This document shows, piece by piece, positions 1 through 8,273 of a stretch of 64,000 nucleotides of DNA (within the stretch, counting starts at the first letter, position 1; the number at the start of each line of letters is the position of its first letter). Both the position numbers and the translations under genes were made by a program. Location of the stretch: positions 142,377 to 206,376 of the forward strand of contig NZ_JABMCC010000106.1 in the NCBI RefSeq assembly GCF_013359905.1, written 5' to 3'. The DNA comes from Paenibacillus taichungensis. Lineage in GTDB: Bacteria > Bacillota > Bacilli > Paenibacillales > Paenibacillaceae. The notes beneath the pieces are model-generated. The model was not told the DNA's origin, did no database searches, and saw nothing but the letters and a program-made list of their open reading frames with translations.

Positions 1-445
1 ATGTAGAGAATTCTTCTACAAAACCGTTGATATTATTCTGTGCCTGTTTGATTCCAGCCTGGTTACTCATCTTAGTTGCTTTCACAAGATCATCTGTATA
101 TTTGTTATGAGCGCGGAAGATCCGTTCAAATTCTTTGGCTCCTGCATCACCGTAAAGGGAAGCGATTGCCGGCTGCATATCCAATGCATTTTGGTCGAGT
201 GCTTTATAAGCTGCGTCTGCATCTTTTGCTCCGTCATATGCCTTCGCCATTGCGGTTACTGCGAGTGCAAAGTGTTCGGATAATAGGTGATCCAGGCTCG
301 CTCTCAGGTCAGCAGCAGGTGTATTCACACTTGCCTTCATTGTAGTCATTGGTGTCTGTGGTGCTGCTGCAGCCCCTGCGATTCCCGGCATCAATAACGT
401 CAAGCTCAGCATGGGTGCGATAAATTTCTTCATTTTCATTTTCAT
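1..445 (-). CDS. Secreted alpha-helical protein of unknown function, 3' end outside window
   Basis: This is the first 148 codons of a gene that runs off the left edge, so the C-terminus is not visible. The start is the first of three in-frame ATGs (MKMKMKK), 10 bases after a GGAG ribosome site. Residues 1 to about 28 form a signal peptide: Lys-rich start, hydrophobic core, Ala-rich cleavage region. The mature part is Ala-rich and helical, lacks Cys, and contains segments such as SEHFALAVTAMAKAY and EFERIFRAHNKYTDDLV. From memory, similar repeated helical segments occur in Paenibacillus proteins annotated as copper amine oxidase domain proteins, where a stalk domain follows; that part would lie outside the window. 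The nearby gene at 1401 does carry such a stalk domain. Exported location is well supported; function is unknown. Confidence 0.8.
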   Translation of the reverse strand, partial: MKMKMKKFIAPMLSLTLLMPGIAGAAAAPQTPMTTMKASVNTPAADLRASLDHLLSEHFALAVTAMAKAYDGAKDADAAYKALDQNALDMQPAIASLYGDAGAKEFERIFRAHNKYTDDLVKATKMSNQAGIKQAQNNINGFVEEFST

Positions 446-463
446 TACGTGGTCACTCCTCGG

Positions 464-595
464 TTAGTTTTGTTTATCCTTTGTTTCCTCGTCGTCGTCT
501 TCATAGGGTGTAACGCAAGGTTCTTCAATCTGGATCACCTCTCTGGGCAAAAAAAATTGCAGCCTCCGTCCAGGAAAGCCGCAAATACGCGCCAC
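464..595 (-). CDS. Candidate small protein (about 43 aa), unrecognised
   Basis: A short minus-strand reading frame ends with TAA just upstream of the Shine-Dalgarno site of the secreted-protein gene that starts at 445. The translation looks protein-like: a basic first half with FPGRRLQFFLPREVIQIEEP, then an acidic tail with PYEDDDEETKDKQN. The only reasonable initiator in frame is a GTG at 595, and its ribosome site is poor (GAG about 13 bases upstream), so the start and even the reality of the gene are uncertain. If translated it would be the first gene of a two-gene unit with the secreted protein. I do not recognise it. A competing plus-strand frame here looks less protein-like. Confidence 0.3.
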   Translation of the reverse strand: MARICGFPGRRLQFFLPREVIQIEEPCVTPYEDDDEETKDKQN

Positions 596-774
596 AACAA
601 GGTTTATCTCAAATTTAAAATTTTAAAATTATAGTGAACCACTCCTTTCAGCACTGCATAATTACTGTAAGTGAAGGACTTTATTTTCCTTAATTTATCA
701 ATAAAAGCTTACATCCAAGGTAAACTTGAAGTACAATGAAAAGAACGATTGATTTCAATGAAGGAGGTCATCGC

Positions 775-981
775 ATGACATTGCTGCCCTATATTTTAAT
801 TGTTGGAATTGCCCTGTTCGGTGGAATTGCTACCATGATCATCGGGAATTCAAAAGCGAATCAGACCAGCAATCCCGAGTATGATCGCAGGACCAAGCAA
901 AATCTGAGCAAACTTACCTATGTATACGTTGGTGCCATCGTTCTCGGCATAGGCGGTTTCATCCTGTATTTAGTGAACTGA
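775..981 (+). CDS. Small two-helix membrane protein (68 aa)
   Basis: The start is the ATG at 775, preceded by the strong site AAGGAGG; an in-frame ATG at 736 lies upstream of that site and was not used. Two hydrophobic helices, roughly residues 3-22 and 47-66, flank a polar, mostly charged loop (NPEYDRRTKQNLSKL). This is a hairpin membrane protein with both termini on the same side. No catalytic residues or Cys are visible and I do not recognise the family. It appears to be a single-gene transcript, since a 419-base gap follows. Confidence 0.8.
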   Translation: MTLLPYILIVGIALFGGIATMIIGNSKANQTSNPEYDRRTKQNLSKLTYVYVGAIVLGIGGFILYLVN

Positions 982-1400
982 ATAGTGCATACTCTCAGCA
1001 AAGTACATTTTTGAACTTTTTGATTAATTCAAGGTTACGTTGTACATATGGGATGGTTTGGCGAACCATTCCCCTCACTCATATGATGGCCAAGAGTCCA
1101 CGTACCACCCACGTATGTAATTGTTCGTAAAGACTTTTCCTGCGGAAAGACTTACCTTCCTGTGTGTATCCCTGCTCAAAGTCAGCTACAATCTCTCCCA
1201 CTTCTCTCTCCTTGCTTCTCCAACATCAATAATGTGAATGCTCTCCTCTGTAAATAACAAATCCCAAATCCCAAGATCCTTACACATGTTTACAAGTTGG
1301 AGATAATTCAGAATTATTCTGGATATGTTCAGCGGGTAATATAAAGCCATAAGGACAGCAAACCATTATAAATAACACAATTTAAAGGAGAGTTATACAC
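982..1400. other. Gap without a gene
   Basis: No reading frame with a convincing start was found on either strand. The gap holds a small inverted repeat at 1053-1069 (ATGGTT, 5-base loop, AACCAT) without a following T run. The last 150 bases probably hold the promoter of the stalk-domain gene, but I cannot place a convincing -35/-10 pair. Confidence 0.5.
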
Positions 1401-2504
1401 ATGAAGAAAAACTTGAAGAAATCCGCAGCAACGATGATGGTACTGAGCATGACATTAACAGGAGCAACGGGCGTATTCGCAGGAACACAACTGGAGAAAA
1501 TCTCGGCATATCTTAACCATGGTATCAGCATCAATGTTGACGGTGCGGCGTACTCACCAACGGATGGCAATGGCAAGAAACTCGCTCCAATCACTTACAA
1601 CAATTCAACTTATCTGCCTGTACGTGCGATTGCTGATGCGCTGCATGTACCTGTATCGTATGACGGTAAAAAAGGACAGGTGATCATCGGCGAAGCTCCA
1701 AGCAATCCTTCTACATTGAGTAATGTAACCTATAGCGCAGCGCAAAAAGAAGCCATTCAACAGGCGTTTGCACAGTTCGACGGCTTCGAGACAGCATACG
1801 CTCCTCAACAGATGATTGCAGGTGATACGTTTAAAAATGTAGGCGCTGGCGGAGATGGAGTAAGCTTTACTTTTAATCATATGAAAGTGGATGTGTCTCC
1901 AAGAGACTATTCGGAGGGTTACAATGGCAAAGACGTAAAATTGTCCAATGGCGTCACAGCCAAATGGTATACACCAGATCAAACGGGTATGCTCACGTTC
2001 AAACTGGATGATCGGTATGTCACAATAAGCTCACCTGACCATAAGCTATCTCAGGCTCAGTTGCAGCAAGTGGCTGTATCTGTACAAAAGGTGCAAGGCA
2101 ATGATCAGGGCGTTACGGGCTTCGCTGATGTAAAATATACCCAAGAACAGTCAACTGCCATCCGCAAAGCCTTTGCGAAATTCCAAGGATTCGAGACTGC
2201 GTACGCACCACAACACATGATTGCCGGAGATTCATTCAAAAACGTGGCTGCTGGCGGCGATGGTGTAAACTTTGTCTTCAATCACATGAATGTCACTGTG
2301 TCGCCTAAAGACTATTCCTTCAGCTATGACGGTAAAAATGTTAAACTGCCAAACGGTGTTACCGCCAAATGGTACACACCGGATCAAACCGACATGCTGA
2401 CATTCAAACTGGATGATCGCTATGTGACTCTCAGCTCGGCAAATAATGCATTGACGCACACACAGCTGGAGCAAATGGCTGTATCTGTGCAAAAAGTGAA
2501 ATAA
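1401..2504 (+). CDS. Secreted copper-amine-oxidase-type stalk domain protein with two tandem repeats
   Basis: 367 aa, start ATG after AAAGGAGAG. Residues 1-27 are a signal peptide ending VFA. Residues about 40-97 match the stalk domain often annotated as copper amine oxidase N-terminal domain (INVDG, then NNSTYLPVRAIADAL and GQVIIGE); such domains occur in extracellular and surface proteins of Bacilli and are not enzymes by themselves. The rest is an internal duplication: residues 109-231 and 244-366 are clear copies sharing GFETAYAPQ, MIAGD-FKNV, GGDGV, NGVTAKWYTPDQT and LTFKLDDRYVT. Each repeat has a helix-then-beta character and no Cys. The function of the repeat is unknown. Exported location and domain order are well supported. 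Confidence 0.88.
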   Translation: MKKNLKKSAATMMVLSMTLTGATGVFAGTQLEKISAYLNHGISINVDGAAYSPTDGNGKKLAPITYNNSTYLPVRAIADALHVPVSYDGKKGQVIIGEAPSNPSTLSNVTYSAAQKEAIQQAFAQFDGFETAYAPQQMIAGDTFKNVGAGGDGVSFTFNHMKVDVSPRDYSEGYNGKDVKLSNGVTAKWYTPDQTGMLTFKLDDRYVTISSPDHKLSQAQLQQVAVSVQKVQGNDQGVTGFADVKYTQEQSTAIRKAFAKFQGFETAYAPQHMIAGDSFKNVAAGGDGVNFVFNHMNVTVSPKDYSFSYDGKNVKLPNGVTAKWYTPDQTDMLTFKLDDRYVTLSSANNALTHTQLEQMAVSVQKVK

Positions 2505-2557
2505 TTTCGCAGCTAAAATCAAAAATTCACAAGGAAAATCATACAATACAACAAAAC

Positions 2558-2612
2558 AAACACACATCACTCTGATCCTCCTGTGATAAGGGGACAAATT
2601 CGATGTGTGTTT
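2558..2612. repeat. Inverted repeat between converging genes
   Basis: An exact 11-base inverted repeat (AAACACACATC and GATGTGTGTTT) with a 33-base spacer lies between the ends of the converging stalk-protein and membrane-protein genes. Position suggests a bidirectional terminator, but the loop is long; the inner bases may fold further. Confidence 0.35.
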
Positions 2613-2616
2613 TGTC

Positions 2617-3318
2617 CTATTTAAGACGATGGTGCAGCAGCCAGTAATAGCGATGCAAATCCATAATAAAATGAAAAACAACAAACGCCAACATAGTATA
2701 CACACATATAAGTACAACAACAACCGTCTGTTGCGTGACAAAAGCAAGAGAAATATTAGCCAGTATATATCCTGCTCCGGTCAGCAGGGCTAACGTAGTG
2801 AGGGGCATTTGGACGCTTACACGTGCTTTTTCCCCATGGGTAGACTGTTGCAGTTTGCGCAAATGAAACTTGGAATACTGAAATAAGGCCAAACCATATA
2901 TAGTAAACGAAGCAATCGCATACCACGGTGTTGTCAATCCCAACATGCCATAGGCGAACTTTTGAACCATAATGATAAAGCCTAATGAACAGACGACCCC
3001 AAATACTCCGCGAAACAGGACATAATTCAGTTGAAGCCTACGGGGCGCGATAATTAGAGCTATGGCCCATACATTCATAACTGCTAGAATTGGCAGTAGA
3101 ATAGAAGCATATAAGAATTGGAACGGAACACTGAATATTGGAATAAGGAGAAATACGTTAAGAAAGAAGAACACCAGCGTACCTACACTGAAACGAATGC
3201 CCTCCGCAGCATAACAAACCAGATACTTATTAAACGCATCCTGCCGATAGGATGTTCCTTTGTATCTAGCAGACGTATCTGTGTTTAGGGATTGTGGGGA
3301 ATGATTTTTGCGTACCAT
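2617..3318 (-). CDS. Polytopic membrane protein, unrecognised (233 aa)
   Basis: About 30 polar N-terminal residues precede a membrane domain with probably six hydrophobic helices, the first around residues 45-85 in two passes (SVGTLVFFFLNVFLLIPIF and FLYASILLPILAVM) and the last near the C-terminus (VVVVLICVYTMLAFVVFHF). A central charged stretch (KFHLRKLQQSTHGEKAR) is probably cytoplasmic. No transporter or enzyme motif is recognised. The start is an ATG with a weak ribosome site, so the exact N-terminus is uncertain. It converges on the stalk-domain gene and is separated by about 100 bases from the next minus-strand gene. Confidence 0.7.
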   Translation of the reverse strand: MVRKNHSPQSLNTDTSARYKGTSYRQDAFNKYLVCYAAEGIRFSVGTLVFFFLNVFLLIPIFSVPFQFLYASILLPILAVMNVWAIALIIAPRRLQLNYVLFRGVFGVVCSLGFIIMVQKFAYGMLGLTTPWYAIASFTIYGLALFQYSKFHLRKLQQSTHGEKARVSVQMPLTTLALLTGAGYILANISLAFVTQQTVVVVLICVYTMLAFVVFHFIMDLHRYYWLLHHRLK

Positions 3319-3423
3319 CTATTCGGGCCAATTGAAACCCAAATGCTTTATCCAGCTGAATTCCGGTCCTTTTATCATTCTGGTTCCCCTTCCCTACTTA
3401 TTTTCTTGCTGTAAACACAGCCG

Positions 3424-4494
3424 TCAATCCGCTAAACGAATCACTCTCCGATAGTTCATATAATCTATCATATCCTCCCAATCCAATTCCCCTGCGTTAC
3501 TGTCACGATAGTATACGGCCGCAGCGGGTAGGAAACCGACCAACGGACCCATGCCACCACAGATCATCGCGCCACCGTCGCCACCTTTGGGCATCAAGTT
3601 TCCAGACGCATCAAGCGTGAGCTCATAGTTATAGGGATCTCCAGCAAATTGGACGCCAAAAAAGTTGGGCAGCTCCAGATCATACGGACGGTCATTCTCA
3701 ACTACTAGAGAAGGGTCCGGCTCTGCCGATTCATCCACAATTCCCTCCACCTCTTCGAGGCTTCCAAAATGTTTCAATTTCATCGTGTAGTCGAAGCTGT
3801 CTCCCCATGGAAATAACGTGCGACAGCCCCCTCCGTACAGATACTCCCACTCGTCTTCAGTAAGCAAACCAAAACCCGCTTTTGCTTCTTCATCAATTAA
3901 ATATTCCAACGTCAAATCTTCATTGAACCAAAATATCTGTACTGCCTCACCTTGACGAACCAGACGGAACTCTTGATGCAGTTCATATTGGTTCAGATCG
4001 GACAACTTAAACTTCTCCATCTCTTCTGCAAAATAGGCACTCTCTTGCGCCATCGCTTCAGCTTCCGTCACTTCAATCCAACCAAGGGAATGGTTGCTGC
4101 ACTCCACCAGCATGGGAGCAATGTGCACTTCCCTGACCGGAGACATCTGGCTACTAAAAAAAGAATCCACGTCATCCACACCATACTCACTAACCGTCTC
4201 CAGCAAATCCGCAGAAGTCTCTTCATTCATTCCATCCTGCCAGCGATCCCAGCCAAGTGTCACCTGATCACCAGGCACAAACACAAATTTCTGCGCATCA
4301 TACGAAAATACACCTGTCTCGATTCGCTGACCGAATCGTTCAAATGTCTCCAATCCTTCATATTTCATACCTGTGGGAAAATGACTGAGCAAATTACGCA
4401 GCCGCTCCTCCTTTTCCTGAGCGGACAGTTCTTCCCATACATCCCGATTCAATGGCCCCATATACTCATCCACCTTAATTGTATCGTTATACAT
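3424..4494 (-). CDS. Divergent FGE/SUMF1-like domain protein (356 aa)
   Basis: The protein carries landmarks of the formylglycine-generating enzyme (sulfatase-modifying factor) fold in the expected order: an entry strand FVFVPGDQVTLGW (about residues 70-82), the hallmark FGLLTEDEWEYLYGGG...LFPWGD (about 208-232; family form is LPTEAEWEYAARGG...YPWGD), PNFFGVQFAGD, a GGDGGAMICGG stretch, and a C-terminal YRRVIRLAD. In true FGEs two Cys near the C-terminus or bound copper do the oxidation; here only isolated Cys are seen, so catalysis is unlikely and a binding role more probable. An acidic N-terminal region of about 65 residues is extra. The start could be GTG 4497 or ATG 4494; no strong ribosome site decides. 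It follows the 4530 gene by 35 bases, probably as one operon. Confidence 0.75.
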   Translation of the reverse strand: MYNDTIKVDEYMGPLNRDVWEELSAQEKEERLRNLLSHFPTGMKYEGLETFERFGQRIETGVFSYDAQKFVFVPGDQVTLGWDRWQDGMNEETSADLLETVSEYGVDDVDSFFSSQMSPVREVHIAPMLVECSNHSLGWIEVTEAEAMAQESAYFAEEMEKFKLSDLNQYELHQEFRLVRQGEAVQIFWFNEDLTLEYLIDEEAKAGFGLLTEDEWEYLYGGGCRTLFPWGDSFDYTMKLKHFGSLEEVEGIVDESAEPDPSLVVENDRPYDLELPNFFGVQFAGDPYNYELTLDASGNLMPKGGDGGAMICGGMGPLVGFLPAAAVYYRDSNAGELDWEDMIDYMNYRRVIRLAD

Positions 4495-4529
4495 CACATC
4501 AACATTGAAAATCCGTCATGGGCCTTTCC

Positions 4530-6218
4530 TTATTTCCCAGCGGCCTTTAACAGTTCTAACAGCAATTCTTTCCGTCTTCCCTCAGCCTTGCGTGCCAGCG
4601 TTGCAAGTTTCTCCACCTTGCCCCAGATCGGATACAGCACATGCTCCACTTCATAAGTTTCCAATCCTTGCAGCGATCGGACCAGAAGTTCAAGCTTCTC
4701 CTCATCCTCCAGTTCAGCCTGGATCTTCAGCTTCAGGGAATCCGTAGAACGACGCAGGCAGGTAACTAATGCAGTTATGGAACCGGCCGTTACACCATGT
4801 GTCTCAGCAAAGGCAACGGTGAATTTATCCTGTACCAACTGATGCTCATCATCCACTTCACCCATGTAATATTCAACCAACGGGAAATACCGCTCATCTG
4901 CCAATCCAAGTCCGAAGGTTGCATAACTGCCTGGCATACAGTTCTTTTCACCCTCTGTATCCGCATAAAATTCGAACTCTTCGATCGCTGCACGTGCATA
5001 GTCTTCAAGCAGCGGACGCAGCTCCGGGTACTCCAGCGCGTTTGCGAAAAATCGATGGGTATCCGACTTCGCAAGCCCTTTAATCGGCAGATACTGCTTC
5101 ACGCTGGACTTGAGCTTGATCTTGTAACTTTTGGGGAAGCTCTGCTTCAGCAAACGGGTGATAAAAGCAATAGCCTGTTCATACGCAGACACTTCTTCCT
5201 TTCGAATGATGATAGTAATGATCGAGAACACATCGTTCGCGGTGCACTCCACCTGCTCATTTTTCAAATGGATATCTTCCTTGGCATTGGCTCCGCTACC
5301 TTCCGTCATCATTCGCGCTGCACGGTTACTACCCAATTGTTTGGCCAGTTCCAAAAAAGTAAGCCCCTTCGGTTTACTGTAACTAGGCTCATAACGAAGA
5401 ATCATCACGGCTGCATATAGCAGCAGATCGATAGGTTGTGCCAGCTGCTGCCCATGCTCACTCTGAGGCTCGTCCTCCTCCAAAGAAGCACCTGGCTTAA
5501 GGGTATATATATTGGCGCTGTACGCAGAAGACTGTACATCAAAGTACTGTGGCAGAAAATGATTCTCCGCCCAAGACGTTATCGCACGAATAATGTCACC
5601 GCGATGCTCCGCCAGAGCTTCCTGACGCCCTTTATTTAACTCCTGTATGCGATCATATTGCGCTATAGTCCACGCTACGTCCAGTTCAGGGAACAATTTC
5701 GGATCAAGCAGGTGACGCGTCAAAAAAAAGGATTCCAACGGCTTTGTTGGATATGAACCTTTCAGCAGCTTCTGGTCTACATATGTATGAATGCGCTCAA
5801 TCAACTGCTGCCTTTTCTCTTCGTTGATATATTCGAGTATGGTCACTTGCAGCTTTCCTTCTGTCGTTGGGAATTTCCCGCGAAAGGTAAACCGATAGTC
5901 GATCAACGGTGTATCCGCCAGCTTGTCCAATTTCTCTTGAATCACTTCTACAAGCCTGGGCTGGATCTCATTCCGCACTTGTTCTTCCGTAAAGGGACCG
6001 GGATTCTTCGATTTCAATCCCTCATCCAATCCAAGATCCACACTGTCTACCGTGGGCCTTCCAGGTCTGTAATCCAGCAAAATATCATTAAAGATCCCCA
6101 TTTGCAGCGTTGTTCGCTTCACAGCCTTTTCCAGGTCATCCCGCTTCATCTGTTCACTAAACCATTCTTCAATGACCTCAATCATCTCTTCCATTGCCTG
6201 ATCATAGAGTGTACTCAT
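4530..6218 (-). CDS. Large uncharacterised soluble protein (562 aa)
   Basis: The start ATG follows GAAAGGCGG. The protein is soluble, largely helical, has no signal peptide or membrane segment, and carries no motif I can tie to a reaction. The N-terminal part is acidic and helical (MEEMIEVIEEWFSEQMKRDD), the middle has a region around FTFRGKFPTTEGKLQVTI, and the C-terminus is a charged helical tail (LARKAEGRRKELLLELLKAA). From memory it resembles the uncharacterised family DUF6138, but I could not check this. It is the promoter-proximal gene of a pair with the FGE-like protein, which suggests a joint function. The strong terminator at 6405-6454 separates it from the upstream transport genes. 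Confidence 0.72.
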   Translation of the reverse strand: MSTLYDQAMEEMIEVIEEWFSEQMKRDDLEKAVKRTTLQMGIFNDILLDYRPGRPTVDSVDLGLDEGLKSKNPGPFTEEQVRNEIQPRLVEVIQEKLDKLADTPLIDYRFTFRGKFPTTEGKLQVTILEYINEEKRQQLIERIHTYVDQKLLKGSYPTKPLESFFLTRHLLDPKLFPELDVAWTIAQYDRIQELNKGRQEALAEHRGDIIRAITSWAENHFLPQYFDVQSSAYSANIYTLKPGASLEEDEPQSEHGQQLAQPIDLLLYAAVMILRYEPSYSKPKGLTFLELAKQLGSNRAARMMTEGSGANAKEDIHLKNEQVECTANDVFSIITIIIRKEEVSAYEQAIAFITRLLKQSFPKSYKIKLKSSVKQYLPIKGLAKSDTHRFFANALEYPELRPLLEDYARAAIEEFEFYADTEGEKNCMPGSYATFGLGLADERYFPLVEYYMGEVDDEHQLVQDKFTVAFAETHGVTAGSITALVTCLRRSTDSLKLKIQAELEDEEKLELLVRSLQGLETYEVEHVLYPIWGKVEKLATLARKAEGRRKELLLELLKAAGK

Positions 6219-6404
6219 GCTTCGACCGCCTTTCCATTTATCAAATCATTCTTCAAACCATCTATGCTAAAAATACGTATTGATGTTCGTATATTACCTA
6301 TTATCTTACTCTCTCACGCATCTGCGAAACAATAAGTCTTACGCACGGTTGTACGCAGAGAAATTAATAGATAAATTTCTTATTTACATGTCTAAGCATC
6401 CGTA

Positions 6405-6454
6405 CACAAAACAAAAACACCGGATTCAGGCGACTTTCCGCCCAAATCCGGTGT
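6405..6454 (-). terminator. Terminator of the solute-binding-protein operon
   Basis: Read on the minus strand: a 10-bp outer stem ACACCGGATT/AATCCGGTGT and an inner GGCG/CGCC stem, followed directly by TTTTTGTTTTGT. It lies just downstream of the binding-protein gene. Confidence 0.9.
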
Positions 6455-6521
6455 ATTCACGAAATACTTCTTCCTTCTTGTATTACTTTAGTATGATTCA
6501 TTTTGTGAATTATTCACGGTA

Positions 6522-8174
6522 TTAATTAACTGTTTTGAACCATTCATTGACTTCCGTTGTGATTTGATCGCCGCCCATAGATTTCCATTTAGTCACGAAT
6601 GCGTCAAATTCATCGATGCCAACTTGACCATAAATGATTTTGCTGAACGTATCTTTCTCCAGCTTGTCGAGCGCATCTTTCTTCATCTTCATCGTATCCG
6701 TAGGTGCACCCGTGAACTTGTTCTTGATTGCATCATCCTTATGAGCTACCACGACTTGAGCCGCAGCAAACACTTCAGGTTTGTTGGCAATTTTCGTATT
6801 TTTCTCGAAAGGTGTTTCCGCTTCCTTACCTGTAGCGAGTTCTGCCAACGTATCCATCATCAGGTTTGGAATCCGTGCACCGTCATACGTAATTGTGTAC
6901 TTGAGCGGGGATACCCCATCTTTCACTTCAGCTTCACCAAGCACTTTACCATCTACGATATCAAAGTCATATCCTTGGGCAAAGCCATGTTCGAACTCCC
7001 CACCCACTTCTGGATTAGCGAATTTATCAAACAAATAATTTTGATATGTGAAGAAAATTTCTGGGTTTTCCATATCCTTGTTGATCAACACGACCCCGTT
7101 GCTAGCACCTGAACCGTGGTGATGGCTCTCGCCAGTCGGTCCGGTTGGCAGGGCAATAGCTTTGTAGGTAGCACCGTCCACATTTTTCTTCACATCATCG
7201 ATCGGCCAGTTTGGCATCCAGTGTGGTCCCACAATGATTCCCGCTTTGCCTGCTGTAAACAGTTCAGCTGCCTTAATCTCATCATATACGCCGGCTTCCT
7301 TCGGCAGATAGCCTTTGGACAACCAGTCTTTCATCGTTGCAAGTCCTTCTTTCACACCCGGTTGAACCGAGCCGTATTCCAGTGTTCCTTCTGCATTCAG
7401 ATTCCACTGTCCCGGCATCGTGTTATACATTCCGAAGATCCAGCCGGATTCGGTCATCCAGGTATTGAGGGCATTTTTCATACCGACCGTCAGACCGTAC
7501 GTATCTTTTTTACCGTTTCCATCCGGATCCTGATTCGTAAATGCATCCATCACCGTAACGAGCTCATCAATCGTTTTTGGTTCTTCCAGTCCAAGCTTCT
7601 TCAGCCAGTCTTCACGGATAAACATTACCGGGTCTCCGTTGTAAGCATAGTCAAAGATCGGGACGCCATACCGTTTACCTTCATACATGTACGGGTACCA
7701 CTCTTCCGGTGCGGATTCAGCAGCCCCTTTCCATGTGTCGGATGCATACTTATCGAACAGTTCACCTGCATCGGCGAATTTACCGGACTCAATCAACTCA
7801 CGCACCAGATTGTAGTCACCACGGATGGAGACGATATCTGGCAGCTCTTCGTTAGCCGACAGGGAAAGACGAAGCTTCGTGTAAAAAGCATCATTCGTCA
7901 CGGACACAGCCCAAGGTGTAGTCAGGTCGATGCCCAGACGCTCTTTGGCCCATTTGGTGTGCACGTTGTTCTGTGCAGTCTCTCCGTTCTTGAACTTTGT
8001 ATCATCATTCCAGGCTCGCAAATAGCTCATCTGAACCGCAGGTTCATACTTACCGTCTTGCAGCGCAAGTGGCGTAGCCGCTTCCTTGGATGGTTCTTCC
8101 TTTGCCCCCGAACTGCATGCCGTTACGGCAACCATCGTCAGTGCAAGCAATGCAGTCATCATTTTTCTATACAT
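6522..8174 (-). CDS. CUT1-type sugar ABC transporter lipoprotein, LplA/YtcQ-like
   Basis: 550 aa from the ATG at 8174, 4 bases after GAGGAGGGG; a longer frame would begin inside this ribosome site. A lipoprotein signal peptide ends in the lipobox VTAC with Cys20. The mature protein has the long extracellular solute-binding family 1 layout: YLRAWNDD near the start, ELPDIVSIRGD, VMFIREDWLKKLGLEEPKT followed by DPDGNGKKDTYGLT (a Ca-binding-like loop typical of this subfamily), and a Trp-rich C-terminal lobe ending WKSMGGDQITTEVNEWFKT. It would capture an oligosaccharide outside the cell and hand it to the permeases at 11861 and 12839. It is the last gene of kinase-regulator-binding protein on the minus strand. 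Substrate cannot be read; plant polysaccharide fragments are usual for the family. Confidence 0.92.
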   Translation of the reverse strand: MYRKMMTALLALTMVAVTACSSGAKEEPSKEAATPLALQDGKYEPAVQMSYLRAWNDDTKFKNGETAQNNVHTKWAKERLGIDLTTPWAVSVTNDAFYTKLRLSLSANEELPDIVSIRGDYNLVRELIESGKFADAGELFDKYASDTWKGAAESAPEEWYPYMYEGKRYGVPIFDYAYNGDPVMFIREDWLKKLGLEEPKTIDELVTVMDAFTNQDPDGNGKKDTYGLTVGMKNALNTWMTESGWIFGMYNTMPGQWNLNAEGTLEYGSVQPGVKEGLATMKDWLSKGYLPKEAGVYDEIKAAELFTAGKAGIIVGPHWMPNWPIDDVKKNVDGATYKAIALPTGPTGESHHHGSGASNGVVLINKDMENPEIFFTYQNYLFDKFANPEVGGEFEHGFAQGYDFDIVDGKVLGEAEVKDGVSPLKYTITYDGARIPNLMMDTLAELATGKEAETPFEKNTKIANKPEVFAAAQVVVAHKDDAIKNKFTGAPTDTMKMKKDALDKLEKDTFSKIIYGQVGIDEFDAFVTKWKSMGGDQITTEVNEWFKTVN

Positions 8175-8273
8175 GAAACCCCTCCTCAATCACTTTGAAT
8201 GCCCTTACATGAAAAGGATAGTGCAGCCGGGGAAGCAAACATATATCACAATTTCAATGTTCATATTGATTTG

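Noticed and set aside
449..634. 61-codon plus-strand frame with a hydrophobic start
   Set aside because: Begins in the ribosome site region of the minus-strand secreted-protein gene, no ribosome site of its own, C-terminus reads AT-rich intergenic bases.
7116..8198. 360-codon open frame on the plus strand opposite the sugar-binding protein
   Set aside because: Mirror of a clear coding frame; no ribosome site, no recognisable motif, composition rich in Cys, His and Phe typical of antisense shadows.
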